The notes under the pieces were generated by a model. The model made no database searches. It worked only from the letters and a program-made list of their open reading frames with translations, and was not told where the DNA came from. Of a stretch of 64,000 nucleotides of DNA, positions 42,590-51,747 are shown one piece after another. The position numbers and the translations under genes are program-made. The stretch's first letter is position 1. Every line of letters begins with the position of its first letter. The stretch comes from DASUVM01 sp036378955 (GTDB taxonomy: Bacteria > Patescibacteriota > Saccharimonadia > Saccharimonadales > Saccharimonadaceae): positions 98,897 to 162,896 of the forward strand of contig DASUVM010000008.1 in assembly GCA_036378955.1 (NCBI GenBank). The letters run 5' to 3'.

Positions 42590-42990
42590 TTAGATACCAG
42601 CGTAGAGTTCACGGCTAAAGTCGTCAATGGCTACAAACAGGTATTCTCGCTCGCTTTCGCATTGTTTACCCTCGCCTTTGAGCCACGGTAGACGTTTGGT
42701 ATCCAGATGGAGCAGCTCCCTCGGGTAGCCCTTCTCGTAGCGGATGGCATGCTTCTTGAGCTTAGCCTCAATGCGGGCTGAAACCTTGGTAAGCCGCTTC
42801 AGGCCGTACTCCAGGCATTGGTAGCGGTGTTAATGCTCTTGTGGACGGTGAAGTCACCATGCTGTGCTCTAGCCAGTATCTTTTGTACTGTCGGGAACGA
42901 GATGTCATATTTGGCCATGAGTTCGACCTTGCGCAGTCAATCGTTTGCCGTTCAGATTCCCGAACCAATCCTCAAACCGCTCTCCTATTT
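42590..42990 (-). pseudogene. Decayed IS481-like transposase
   Basis: Two frames join into the N-terminal half of an IS481-type transposase. One gives the HTH part (LMAKYDISFPTVQKILARAQ, HGDFTVHKSINT). The next gives RYQCLEYGLKRLTKVSARIE, then RELLHLDTKRL and EYLFVAIDDFSRELYAGI, with the first two Asp residues of the DDE site. The sequence stops at 42590 without the third motif. No inverted repeats or target duplications are seen, so it is an old remnant. Confidence 0.75.
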
Positions 42991-43017
42991 TTGTGAATGA
43001 GTAAGACTAAGTGTGTA

Positions 43018-44532
43018 CTAACGGTGACGTAGTTGCCAGCCGGCGAGAGCCGTTACATTGGTGCTGTTTATATCGAGCAGCTCGCTCATGGTGACAAAAA
43101 CATACCCTTGTTTTTGAAGTTCGTCAACGATAAGGGGTACTGCTTGGGCGGTCGTCGGGTAGATGTCGTGCAATAGCACGACCGCCCCAGGGTTCGCCTG
43201 CGTTATAACGTGCTGTGCAACCTGGTAAGTGTCGCGATAATGCCAGTCACTCGGGTCAATGTTCCAAAGACCAATCGGCATGCCTATGTGCGAAATAACA
43301 CGCTCATCAAATGCCGCATAAGGCGGGCGCATAAGCTTTGGGTAGTACCCAGTTATCTGAACAATGGCGTGGTTTGTTTGTTCGACTTGTGCTGCAATGT
43401 CGGCGTCATGTAGAGTGGTGAAATCGGGGTGTGACCAGGAGTGGTTACCAATTTCATGTTGGGCCCTGAGGGCTTTTTGCAAAAGAGGTGCATAGGGTGC
43501 AACCTGGCTACCGAGCACAAAAAAGGTGGCTGCTGCGCCACGTGAGGCTAAAGTGTCGAGTATGTGGGCAGTATACACGCTCGGGCCATCATCAAATGTG
43601 AGCGCCAAGCACTTCATAACGGCGCAGTTAATGTTAGCTCTATTCGCCGCAACGTGGGGCCGAGTATGCTGGCGGGCTGTTTTCACCGCCGAAATGGCCG
43701 CCATGGCTAAACGTTGTTCCGTTTCTTTTTGTTGCTTTAACTTTGGAAAGAAGGCTGTGAGCGCTCGCTCATTTAAGAGGGGGTAAAGTTGGGCGGGGTC
43801 GATCGTGAGAACAACGGGCTGGCGAGTGGTGGTGTCGTTGGCAAATTCGTTCATAATAATAGCGATCTTTTCGTGCTTCAGCACTGCAAAGTTTTGAAAA
43901 TTGCTTGTTTGTGGGGCGGTGAATTTTTGAATTTTGGCTTGCAGGCCAGCGTTTTGCGCATAAGCCTTGGCGAAAATAGCACCCAATTGCTGGTGGGAGA
44001 TATGTGCCAATACTGCCAGGTAATTCACATCTTGCTTAAATAAAGCGCTGAGCGGTAGTGTTGCACCAGTTTGGCGGTCAAAAAGCAGTGCTTGCCTGTT
44101 GGTTTGTGAAGTCAGCATTTCGTGTAGTGGCTGAAAGCTGAGGGTTGCCTGCAAATAGTGGCTGTTTGCCAAATCAAATTTCAACGCTACCCGGCATTTT
44201 TTTGATTCATTTGCTCCTCGTGCAATGGCAGTATGCTTGCAGGTTTGAAGCTGTCCCAAGGCGGCGTTGTGAAGCAGTGTGTTAATGGCTGCATTTTCTT
44301 TTGGTAGGTAGTTGGGAATGGCGCGAAAGATATTGGTGTGTGCCTCACTCGAGGTCCTCAACTGCGCTGCCATGGCTGGGTCGCGATTACCGAAAACTGT
44401 TATCTGCCAAGAAACATCAAGCCATGCAACTATCATAATGATCAGCGTAAATAAAAGCGTGAAAAACCAAGAACGGCGAAGCCGCCTCGTATGAAAAGAT
44501 ATTGTTTTACCCTTAAAGTTGAAAGTGTTCAT
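43018..44532 (-). CDS. Membrane-anchored polysaccharide deacetylase (NodB type)
   Basis: 504 aa. N-terminal anchor (about residues 22-45); an extracellular region (about 60-270) like the DUF3298/PdaC-type domain; then the NodB domain with TFDDGPS, GNHSWSHPD (metal site), RPPYA, DPSDWHY and LLHDIYPTT, all motifs intact. It removes N-acetyl groups from GlcNAc or MurNAc in peptidoglycan or exopolysaccharide. Its neighbours GT2, GH18 and GalE point to an amino-sugar polymer, while PdaC-like enzymes modify peptidoglycan. The start is the ATG at 44532. Confidence 0.9.
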   Translation of the reverse strand: MNTFNFKGKTISFHTRRLRRSWFFTLLFTLIIMIVAWLDVSWQITVFGNRDPAMAAQLRTSSEAHTNIFRAIPNYLPKENAAINTLLHNAALGQLQTCKHTAIARGANESKKCRVALKFDLANSHYLQATLSFQPLHEMLTSQTNRQALLFDRQTGATLPLSALFKQDVNYLAVLAHISHQQLGAIFAKAYAQNAGLQAKIQKFTAPQTSNFQNFAVLKHEKIAIIMNEFANDTTTRQPVVLTIDPAQLYPLLNERALTAFFPKLKQQKETEQRLAMAAISAVKTARQHTRPHVAANRANINCAVMKCLALTFDDGPSVYTAHILDTLASRGAAATFFVLGSQVAPYAPLLQKALRAQHEIGNHSWSHPDFTTLHDADIAAQVEQTNHAIVQITGYYPKLMRPPYAAFDERVISHIGMPIGLWNIDPSDWHYRDTYQVAQHVITQANPGAVVLLHDIYPTTAQAVPLIVDELQKQGYVFVTMSELLDINSTNVTALAGWQLRHR

Positions 44533-44673
44533 TAATCTTACCTGAAACCCCAGTTTTGTAGAAACACCACCATAGCTATAACTGCTTTAGATAGTAACAC
44601 ATACCTAAGCTCGGCTAGCAACTGATCATAATTGAAGCAGTGTTGCTTATATTATAGTAATGTGTTGAGAAGC

Positions 44674-44702
44674 TTTCACTTTACTGATACCGGTGATATA
44701 AT
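44674..44702 (+). promoter_or_regulatory. Promoter of the SARP-like gene
   Basis: -35 TTTCAC (44674-44679), 17-bp spacer, -10 TATAAT (44697-44702), giving a leader of about 38 nt with GGGAGTGTGAGG before the ATG. Confidence 0.55.
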
Positions 44703-44746
44703 TTATTAAAGCTAGTAAGTTCGATCTTTAAAGGGAGTGTGAGGTT

Positions 44747-45577
44747 ATGAACCTCCGGCTAGTAACGTCTCAGCCTACCGTCTCTTCTTCGAGCAGCCCG
44801 TTCATTCGGCTGTTCGGGCCGCTTGAGCTGGCAACGGGAGCACAATTGCCTATTGCTGCTAAGCCTCGAAAGCTACTGGTGATCTTGGCGCTTGCTGCAG
44901 GCGATATGCTATCGTCTGATGTGCTGACAGAGGAGCTTTGGGGGAATGATGCACCCAAGTCTGCCAGAATCACGATCCAGACATATATCTACAAACTGAG
45001 GAAAGTTCAGGGTTTGCGGCAGCGAATCATGACTTTTTCAGAAGGTTACGTGCTTCAGCTCTCGCGTGGTGAAGTTGATATATTCAATTTCATCGAGAGC
45101 ATCAAAGCGGCCGAAGCCTACATGAACAATGGCCAGCTTGGCGAGGCACAGCAGTCTCTGGCGATGGCTTATTCACTGTTGCGAGGTCCTTTTCTCGAAG
45201 GTGTCGACAAGAGTTCCCCGAAACTCATGAGGGGTTCAGAGTGGATTGACGACTATGTTAGAAAGATGTCCATCATACGATTCAAAATTGCCCTGAAGCT
45301 TGGCAGACATGTTGAGATACTCGAAGATCTCAAGGCGATGTGGCGGGAAAGTCCCGTCAGCGAGGATCTTGCGTGGCTGACAATGGCGGCATTGGCTCGC
45401 GCAGGCCGAAGAGCGGAAGCAACGGCCATCTATCAGGAAACTCGATGGGCGCTGCGTGAAAAGCTTGGGCTCGATGTTTCTCCGCAGCTAGGAACAGTAC
45501 TCCGGCTCATTCTAGAAAATGAGCCGCTGCCACCCAGTATGATCACCCTGCAGAGTGAGGAATACCCCTTTGATTGA
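44747..45577 (+). CDS. SARP-type transcriptional regulator (winged helix + BTAD)
   Basis: 276 aa. Residues 18-110 form an OmpR-like winged helix with FIRLFGPLEL, KPRKLLVILAL, LTEELWGNDAPKSARITIQT and YIYKLRK, the SARP signature. The rest is a bacterial transcriptional activation domain (IFNFIESIKAAEAYMNNG, LAWLTMAALARAGRRAEATA, ATAIYQETRWALREKLGLDV). SARPs mostly occur in Actinobacteria, where they switch on secondary metabolism. No ATPase domain. A target may be the secreted beta-helix gene next to it, read the other way. Confidence 0.88.
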   Translation: MNLRLVTSQPTVSSSSSPFIRLFGPLELATGAQLPIAAKPRKLLVILALAAGDMLSSDVLTEELWGNDAPKSARITIQTYIYKLRKVQGLRQRIMTFSEGYVLQLSRGEVDIFNFIESIKAAEAYMNNGQLGEAQQSLAMAYSLLRGPFLEGVDKSSPKLMRGSEWIDDYVRKMSIIRFKIALKLGRHVEILEDLKAMWRESPVSEDLAWLTMAALARAGRRAEATAIYQETRWALREKLGLDVSPQLGTVLRLILENEPLPPSMITLQSEEYPFD

Positions 45578-45600
45578 CAACAGACAGCTAATAGAATAAA

Positions 45601-45632
45601 GCCACCACCCTGTTTAATCTGAGGGTGGTGGC
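45601..45632. terminator. Bidirectional terminator
   Basis: An 11-bp stem GCCACCACCCT/AGGGTGGTGGC with a 10-nt loop, flanked by A's upstream and TGTTT downstream, between two convergent genes. Confidence 0.8.
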
Positions 45633-45651
45633 TGTTTCAAGTCTTGCTTAA

Positions 45652-48114
45652 TTAATGTGTGTTAGCAATAACTACATCGTCAATGTAGATGCTGTCGCCG
45701 ACATTACCTGATTCACTATAAGTATCGAGGTAGACAGTGGTTGCACCCTGAGGCGGGGTAATAACAGCGCTGGCTTGTTGCCAATTGGCTGAGAGTGATT
45801 GTGCAGTAATAGTGTCAGATTGCAGCAGGTTTTGGTTGGCGTCAAACCACTTAGCACGAAGGGTGACATTCGAGATGGCGCCACTTGCTTGTTTTACCCA
45901 GTAGCTAATGCGTTTTTCGCCGCCGTTGATGGCGAAGCCTGGCCAGTTGCCGGTTTGAATTGCCCATCCCCATGGGTCGGTTACCGTCACTTGCATACTG
46001 CCGGTGCCACGGTAGGCTGCTTGAGTAGAGGCAGTGGCACCAGCCGAATACCAGCTTTGCCACTCGCCAACAGCCTGGTTTTCAAATGTTGCCGAGTTGG
46101 CACTAACAGCATTGGCAGCGTCACCAACAACTAGGTCATCAAGATAAATCACATCACCCGCATTGCCCGAGCCAAGCAGGTACACTAATGCCGTGCTTGT
46201 ACCGGCCGGAGCTTCAACAAGTGCAGAGATATTCTGCCAGTTTGTGGTGAGAACAGGTAGGGTTACCTCATCTGTTTGCAATACAGCGTAGTTGCTGTCA
46301 AGCCATTTTACCTTCATTTTTGGTTGCAGATTAGTGCCGCTTCCTAGCTTTCCCCAGAAGCTTAGTGTCTTTGCACCGTGAGCCGCTTGTACGCCTGGCC
46401 AGTTACCGAGCTGTGCCCCCCATCCCCATGGATCAGTCACATTAACGCGTAGACTGTTGCTACCGGTGTGGGCGCCTTCGTTTGAGCGGGCAAGAGTAGC
46501 TGAATACCATGCTTGCCATTGGCCAACCGAACCTTCAAAAGTGGCCGTATCGGTGTCGAGGTCGTTCGGCACTGCAACTGGTGGCGGAGTGCTTGGCGGT
46601 GCACCAGGTGCGCCTGGGTCGCTGCTGTAACTACTGTTGGCATCTTGGTTGTATGGTGCAGCCTGCCAAGTGGCAAAGTTTAAGTTTTTGTCCATGTCGT
46701 GTGGCATAAACCGCCAGTTGCCATTATAGGTGTTGTCATGCCAGATATTGTTCTGCTGATGCGTCACCGCTTCCTGAATCACTGTGCCAAGATATGGTGA
46801 GTTCGCTGGGTGGGTACCAAAGTTTGAAAAGACAGCATTGCGGCCACAGCGGTCGTTGGTGCAGTCAATTGCCTGCCGGTCAACGTTAAAGGTGTTAGCG
46901 TGAATAGTAATGTTTTGAGTTTTATAGCGCGTGCCCCACGTTTGGTCAAAGAACGGGCAGCCGTTTGTGGTGTCAAATGCTTCATTGAGCCGGCAGAAAC
47001 GATCAGCATTTTCCCAGAGGGCAATACCATCCCAGTTGTCTTCAAATAAGTTGCCAGTAATTTCTGATTGAGCATATTGACTGCCAGCTCGTGTGTCGCC
47101 ACCCGATTCAGAGATATAGATTGCGGCTGAAGGGAACGGGTCGCCCGCATTGGCACGTGGCTTGCCGTCAACCAGGGCGTTGCGCACAAAGGCATTATTT
47201 TTAATCATGAAGTTGTAGCTTACTTCATAGAACAGGCCAATGCCGTCGTTTTCTTCAATGTAGTTGTTCTCAAACAAGAAGTTAGCGTTGTTGTGGTCGG
47301 CCCAAAGCCCTGGCCCACGGTTGTTGTGTACCCAGTTGTTGGTAACCACACCACCTCGGGTGTCCCAGAACTTTCCACCGCCGGTGCAACCGCAACCATC
47401 GCGCAAGGTTTCCCAATCGTCTTGATTGTTGCCGGTTATCTCGTTGTGATCAAGTGTCACATTCGTTACGCCATCAGGGTGATATGAGCTAAAGCCATAC
47501 TGGCCATTGTCTTTCAGGCAGTTGTAGCGAACAACACTGTTAGTACCAAGAAACACACCAGCGCCATCATTGTCATGAACATAGTTGTATTCAACCGTCC
47601 AGTTTGCACCGGCGTCATGGTTAACGACACCTTCGTCGTTATTGCCCGCCCCTGTGCCAAAGTTGCGAACTTCTAGGTATTTAACAGTCACATTTTGTGC
47701 TTGTTGGGTAAATGCAAAGCGGTTAATGTGCTGGCCGTCTAAAATTGCACCTGGCGCGCCTACGAAAGTTGCATTGTCACCCGGAATAATTTGGCCGTAT
47801 GGGTCGGCCGCTAATGTATGCACACCTGGCTCAAACCAATAAGTTGTGTTTGCTAGCCGAAAATCAACAGTTTCATTATTACCAGCAGGCACATTAACGG
47901 CACCCTCAGGCTTTACGGCTGGCCCAGCGCCCAAAATAGTAGTGTTACCGCAAACTTGTGCAGGTGGTGTGTTTGGCCAAGGCCCCTCGGTGGCACTTAC
48001 TTGGTTTTGCAGCGCAAAGCTAAGAGCTAAAAGAGCAGCCAGAGTTAAGCTTGCTAAGAGCTTCGCTCGTTCCTTTACTTTTAAAAGAAACGATTGTTTT
48101 TTGATAGCTAGCAT
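45652..48114 (-). CDS. Secreted right-handed beta-helix protein with two carbohydrate-binding-like modules
   Basis: I chose the ATG at 48114, six bases after GAGGG; an upstream GTG at 48126 precedes it. 820 aa. A signal peptide ends about residue 42 (VSA-TEG). Residues 60-480 show the short repeating strands of a parallel beta-helix (NYVHDNDGAGVFLG, NNWVHNNRGPGLW, NNYIEENDGIGLFY), as in polysaccharide lyases. Two beta-sandwich modules of about 140 residues follow, sharing a WQ.WYSA...TG..S..V.VTDPWGW pattern. Substrate unknown. Confidence 0.8.
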   Translation of the reverse strand: MLAIKKQSFLLKVKERAKLLASLTLAALLALSFALQNQVSATEGPWPNTPPAQVCGNTTILGAGPAVKPEGAVNVPAGNNETVDFRLANTTYWFEPGVHTLAADPYGQIIPGDNATFVGAPGAILDGQHINRFAFTQQAQNVTVKYLEVRNFGTGAGNNDEGVVNHDAGANWTVEYNYVHDNDGAGVFLGTNSVVRYNCLKDNGQYGFSSYHPDGVTNVTLDHNEITGNNQDDWETLRDGCGCTGGGKFWDTRGGVVTNNWVHNNRGPGLWADHNNANFLFENNYIEENDGIGLFYEVSYNFMIKNNAFVRNALVDGKPRANAGDPFPSAAIYISESGGDTRAGSQYAQSEITGNLFEDNWDGIALWENADRFCRLNEAFDTTNGCPFFDQTWGTRYKTQNITIHANTFNVDRQAIDCTNDRCGRNAVFSNFGTHPANSPYLGTVIQEAVTHQQNNIWHDNTYNGNWRFMPHDMDKNLNFATWQAAPYNQDANSSYSSDPGAPGAPPSTPPPVAVPNDLDTDTATFEGSVGQWQAWYSATLARSNEGAHTGSNSLRVNVTDPWGWGAQLGNWPGVQAAHGAKTLSFWGKLGSGTNLQPKMKVKWLDSNYAVLQTDEVTLPVLTTNWQNISALVEAPAGTSTALVYLLGSGNAGDVIYLDDLVVGDAANAVSANSATFENQAVGEWQSWYSAGATASTQAAYRGTGSMQVTVTDPWGWAIQTGNWPGFAINGGEKRISYWVKQASGAISNVTLRAKWFDANQNLLQSDTITAQSLSANWQQASAVITPPQGATTVYLDTYSESGNVGDSIYIDDVVIANTH

Positions 48115-48351
48115 AGCGACCCTCACGAATATTTAATAAAATTTTAATATTGTAATCATTACACATCGAGTGGTGGGCTGTCAACTACTATATAATATAA
48201 AGTTGTACCTACATTTGATATTATCGACTTGAAGATGAGGCTATTCGGTCTCTCTTTGTTGGCGAAGATCACCCTATTTCTTAATGGTTTTTGAGAGATG
48301 ATCTTAGCCTACGGATTTTTTCAATCCCCCAGGTGCTATACTAGATATAAT
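48115..48351. other. Intergenic stretch upstream of the frameshifted ORF
   Basis: No gene seen. It contains an A/T-rich part beside the beta-helix gene and an extended -10 TGCTATACT (hexamer 48337-48342) 9 nt before the ATG at 48352. Confidence 0.5.
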
Positions 48352-48659
48352 ATGCCAAAACACCCTGAAAACTTACGGGCAAATACCCAGACCATATCAC
48401 GGTAGCGGGTTGGCAATTCAAGGCGGCTCGGTTTGACCGTCATCGAACTACATTAGGAATTCTAGCAGAAAAGTTTACGTATGCTGGGCGCAATAACCCT
48501 GAAGACTTAGTCGGTGCGATGAAGGGTGAAGAAAAAGCACTTGAGCAATTTCAGAAAGACCCGACTGGATCACGCAGTCCGCTCGCCGACAAGCGCGAAG
48601 AGCGCAATCCATTCAATGAACAGCATCCGTACGGGGTGTGTCCGACGATAGAGATGTAA
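48352..48659 (+). pseudogene. Frameshifted small gene, unknown
   Basis: An ATG at 48352 reads MPKHPENL and soon meets a stop. Another frame, open from about 48372, reads KLTGKYPDHITVAGWQFKAA, then EEKALEQFQKDPTGSRSPL and ends NEQHPYGVCPTIEM at 48659. The second part is clearly protein-like but has no start. One base lost or gained near 48372 would join the two into a protein of about 102 residues. Either a recent pseudogene or a sequencing error. No family recognised. Confidence 0.55.
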
Positions 48660-48704
48660 AGTGATGATATTTCCTCGATGATATACTAGAAAAAAGGGGG
48701 TCAG

Positions 48705-49094
48705 ATGTTCGCAGATACAAAAGCATTTAGCAGTTTTTCAGTTAATAACGTGAAGGCTGCCAAGGAATTCTATGGGGGCCTATTCGGCCTTGAAGTGAGA
48801 GATCAGCCCATGGGCTTTGTTTTGCAGCTTAAGAGCGGCGGCCAGATATTTGTCTACCCAAAAGACAACCACACGCCGGCATCATTCACAATTTTGAACT
48901 TCCCGGTTGACAATATCGACAAAGCTGTCGATGAATTGACCAAAAAGGGTATTACGTTCGAGCAATACAACAACTCCGAGATGCCCCAAGACGATAAAGG
49001 CATAATGCGTGGCCTTAGCGCTAAGCTGGGCCCCGATATCGCCTGGTTTAAGGACCCGGCTGGTAATATTCTGGCGATATTGCAAGAATCCTAA
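48705..49094 (+). CDS. VOC family protein
   Basis: A 129-aa glyoxalase-fold protein with AKEFYGGLFGLEV, FTILNFPVDNIDKAVDEL and IAWFKDPAGNILAIL. More distant from the other two VOC proteins. Metal-binding residues again not evident. AAAAAGGGGG precedes the ATG and TATACT lies about 20 nt further up. Confidence 0.85.
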   Translation: MFADTKAFSSFSVNNVKAAKEFYGGLFGLEVRDQPMGFVLQLKSGGQIFVYPKDNHTPASFTILNFPVDNIDKAVDELTKKGITFEQYNNSEMPQDDKGIMRGLSAKLGPDIAWFKDPAGNILAILQES

Positions 49095-49125
49095 GCTATC
49101 GGTTTGAAATGAAAGCTGCACATGG

Positions 49126-50523
49126 CTACTGTACAAGATTTTCTTTGACTGGGTCGACTACTGGCACTGGCTCACCGGGTGTCGTAATGTAGCGCTTTGA
49201 AAGCTGCCGGTAATATTTTGAGCCAAGTGCTATAAGTGTCGCGATTAACCCGATAATGCCGGCAATAATAAATACCAGCGCCATGCCTCTGTGTGGCCCG
49301 GTGCCAAACCAGCTGCCAATCAATGTTACGCCGGCACCGTCGGTCATAAACGGAATAAAGATAAACTGAGCGATTGGCCCAATTAAAAACGCCATTAATG
49401 GCGAGGCAGCCTGTTCGACACTTTGGGCGAAGCCAAAAACGCGGCCCTGACGCTCAAATGGCACAACTTTTTGCAAAATTGTTTGCTCAGATGCTTCGAT
49501 ATACGGTATGAGACACATATAAACGAAGGTGCAAACCACAAGCAAAATAATTGAAGATTGTAGCGGAAAAGTAAAGCACATCACCCACATAACGGCGTTG
49601 GCAAGCAACAGGGCGCGAAGCGGGTTTTTGCCCAGCCCTGTTTTGGCAATGATTACTCCGCCGATAATAAACCCGGTACTCAAAAAGCCCCAAATGAGTC
49701 CCCAGGTTTGCACCGAAACAAGCGACAGGCCATAAGCATCCATCAGCGCCATGAATGTACCACCCACAAAATTATTAAACGTGGTGAAGAATATAAGTGG
49801 TAAAAGGCCAGGCACTGCCCGCACAACCTTTAAGGTGCCTTTAAGATCTACTTTTTTAGAAGCATGAGGCTCGCCTTCAACATGAACAATACCACGTTCA
49901 GGCACTCGCACGGTAAGCAGGTGAAGCGTTGAAGCTATTAAAATAACAATGGCCAGTAAGATCGCATAAAACATACCACTTTTTGCGACTAAAAAACCAC
50001 TAATAACTGATGTTACTAAAAACGAGACACCCGAGGCAGTGCCAACCAAGCCGTTGGCTTTATCTCGCTTATTTTCAGGAATTAAGATGGTGACGAGTGT
50101 TGGCAAGGCGATGCTTCGAATGTTACCGGTAATGACTGCGGCCATTAATATATTCACGAAAACCCATAGCGTTACACTCGAAGGGTCTGCAAATGCCGTT
50201 TCTGGGTTCGAAATGTAAATAAGAAAACTAACTGTATAGAGTAAAGTCGAAGCAATATTCGACACTATCATCATAGTTTTCTTTTTATGGTGGTCAACCA
50301 GGCTGCCAAACCATATACCAGTAAGGGCTGTGGCAACCAAGTAAATACCGGCAATAATGGCGGTTGCAAACACCGATTTTGTTTGCAGATATACATAGAA
50401 GGTAATAGCGAACCAAACTGTAAAATGCATAACCGAACTAAACAAAGTGTTGGTTAGCAATTGTAAGAAGATATTGCGAGTATTATTGTTGGTTTTATCC
50501 ACTGTATTCCATACTTTTTTCAT
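49126..50523 (-). CDS. MFS transporter
   Basis: 465 aa with about 12 membrane segments and the MFS loop motif (GSLVDHHKKKTMMI) after helix 2. KRDKANGLVGTASGVSFL in the middle resembles drug-efflux-type members (MefA/enterobactin exporter group). The C-terminus is cytosolic. Substrate unknown; drug or siderophore export is a guess. Divergent from yajQ. Confidence 0.88.
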   Translation of the reverse strand: MKKVWNTVDKTNNNTRNIFLQLLTNTLFSSVMHFTVWFAITFYVYLQTKSVFATAIIAGIYLVATALTGIWFGSLVDHHKKKTMMIVSNIASTLLYTVSFLIYISNPETAFADPSSVTLWVFVNILMAAVITGNIRSIALPTLVTILIPENKRDKANGLVGTASGVSFLVTSVISGFLVAKSGMFYAILLAIVILIASTLHLLTVRVPERGIVHVEGEPHASKKVDLKGTLKVVRAVPGLLPLIFFTTFNNFVGGTFMALMDAYGLSLVSVQTWGLIWGFLSTGFIIGGVIIAKTGLGKNPLRALLLANAVMWVMCFTFPLQSSIILLVVCTFVYMCLIPYIEASEQTILQKVVPFERQGRVFGFAQSVEQAASPLMAFLIGPIAQFIFIPFMTDGAGVTLIGSWFGTGPHRGMALVFIIAGIIGLIATLIALGSKYYRQLSKRYITTPGEPVPVVDPVKENLVQ

Positions 50524-50547
50524 TATTCATCTCTTGATTGTATAAGG

Positions 50548-50575
50548 TTGCGGCAAAAAGCGAAATGGCTATACT
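50548..50575 (+). promoter_or_regulatory. Promoter of yajQ, leaderless
   Basis: -35 TTGCGG (50548-50553), 16-bp spacer, -10 TATACT (50570-50575), then six bases to the ATG at 50582. No Shine-Dalgarno. Confidence 0.6.
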
Positions 50576-50581
50576 GAAGTT

Positions 50582-51076
50582 ATGGCCACATTTAGTTTTG
50601 ACATTGTATCAGAGTATGACAAGGGTGAAATGAATAACGTCTACCTGCAGGTTGAACGTGAACTTGCCAATCGATTTGACTTTAAAGGGACACCAGCTGC
50701 AATCGAATGGTTAAGCAACAAAGCTGGTTTTAAAATTACGGGTAGCAGTGAATGGCAAATTGAAAGCATTTTAGATATTGTTCGCAAAAAGCTCGCTGCT
50801 CGCAATCAGAGTTCAAAATCGCTTGACCTCACAAAAGAAGTTATTGAAAGCAATTTGCGAGCCACCAAAGAAATGCCATTTAAAGCCGGGCTTGACCAAG
50901 AGAAAGCTAAGCACATTACCAAACTTATCCGCGAAAAGTTCCCGAAAGTAAAAGCTCAAATTCAAGGCGAGGCGGTGCGCGTCATGAGCAGTAGCAAGAA
51001 CGACCTGCAAGCCGTTATGCAGCTGCTAAAAGAGCAAGATTTCGACTTTACCATTCAATTCATTAACTTTAAATGA
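50582..51076 (+). CDS. yajQ: YajQ-family nucleotide-binding protein
   Basis: A 164-aa protein of typical length, with FSFDIVSEYDKGEMNNVYLQ at the start, NRFDFKGT, ESILDIVRKKLAARNQ, and the C-terminal VRVMSSSKNDLQAVMQLLKE then DFDFTIQFINFK. YajQ proteins bind nucleotides, and some bind cyclic di-GMP. The last four bases overlap the next start (ATGA), giving translational coupling. Confidence 0.95.
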   Translation: MATFSFDIVSEYDKGEMNNVYLQVERELANRFDFKGTPAAIEWLSNKAGFKITGSSEWQIESILDIVRKKLAARNQSSKSLDLTKEVIESNLRATKEMPFKAGLDQEKAKHITKLIREKFPKVKAQIQGEAVRVMSSSKNDLQAVMQLLKEQDFDFTIQFINFK

Positions 51077-51672
51077 CAGCTGAGCGACGGGCTGTGCTGG
51101 TGGTTCCGGGCTTGCACCCTCGTGGTTGTGAAAAGTTGCAGCGCTTAGCCTATGAACGGGCGTTGTCAAAATGGCCGGCCAACGGGTATGATGTGACGCT
51201 GCAGCAGTTTGGCTGGAACGACGCATTGCCGCTTGCCGATCGACAAAACGCATTGCTAGAGACAATAGACGACATGCCCGAGCATATCTCTGCGATCGGT
51301 GCGAGCGCCGGTGCCTTGGCGGTCATAGGGGCGCTTCAGGCAGCACCTGAAAAGTTCGATAAAATTTTGACAATTGCCGCGCCATTACACCTGACTGAAA
51401 CTGAATTTAAGAAGTTTAAACAGAACCCTGTCGTTCCCATTCCAGACATATTGCGAGAAGCATACATACAAGCAGATAATTTTTTAAGTATAGCAAGTCT
51501 CGAGGGCCTCTCTAAAATTATCTCACTACACGGAAGGCACGACCCGCGTGTGCTGCCAGATTGGAGCCAGCGCCCACCCCTTACTAGCTATGAACTGCCC
51601 GTCAGTGGTCACGGAAGAACAATTATGTATGCCTTAAAAAAGCACCGAGCCCTACTTCAGGGGCTTTTGTAA
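51073..51672 (+). CDS. Small alpha/beta hydrolase
   Basis: 199 aa. VLVVPGLHPRG at the start, nucleophile elbow IGASAGALA (Ser78), Asp in LHGRHDPRVLP and His in VSGHGRTI near the C-terminus: a complete triad. It has no cap domain and no signal. Coupled to yajQ. Substrate unknown. Confidence 0.8.
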   Translation: MTAERRAVLVVPGLHPRGCEKLQRLAYERALSKWPANGYDVTLQQFGWNDALPLADRQNALLETIDDMPEHISAIGASAGALAVIGALQAAPEKFDKILTIAAPLHLTETEFKKFKQNPVVPIPDILREAYIQADNFLSIASLEGLSKIISLHGRHDPRVLPDWSQRPPLTSYELPVSGHGRTIMYALKKHRALLQGLL

Positions 51673-51747
51673 ATTAATTTTATTTGTATACTTTAAAGCT
51701 GGGCAAGAACGCTTCTTCGACACTTTCTGAGAAAGGGAGTAGGGCAG

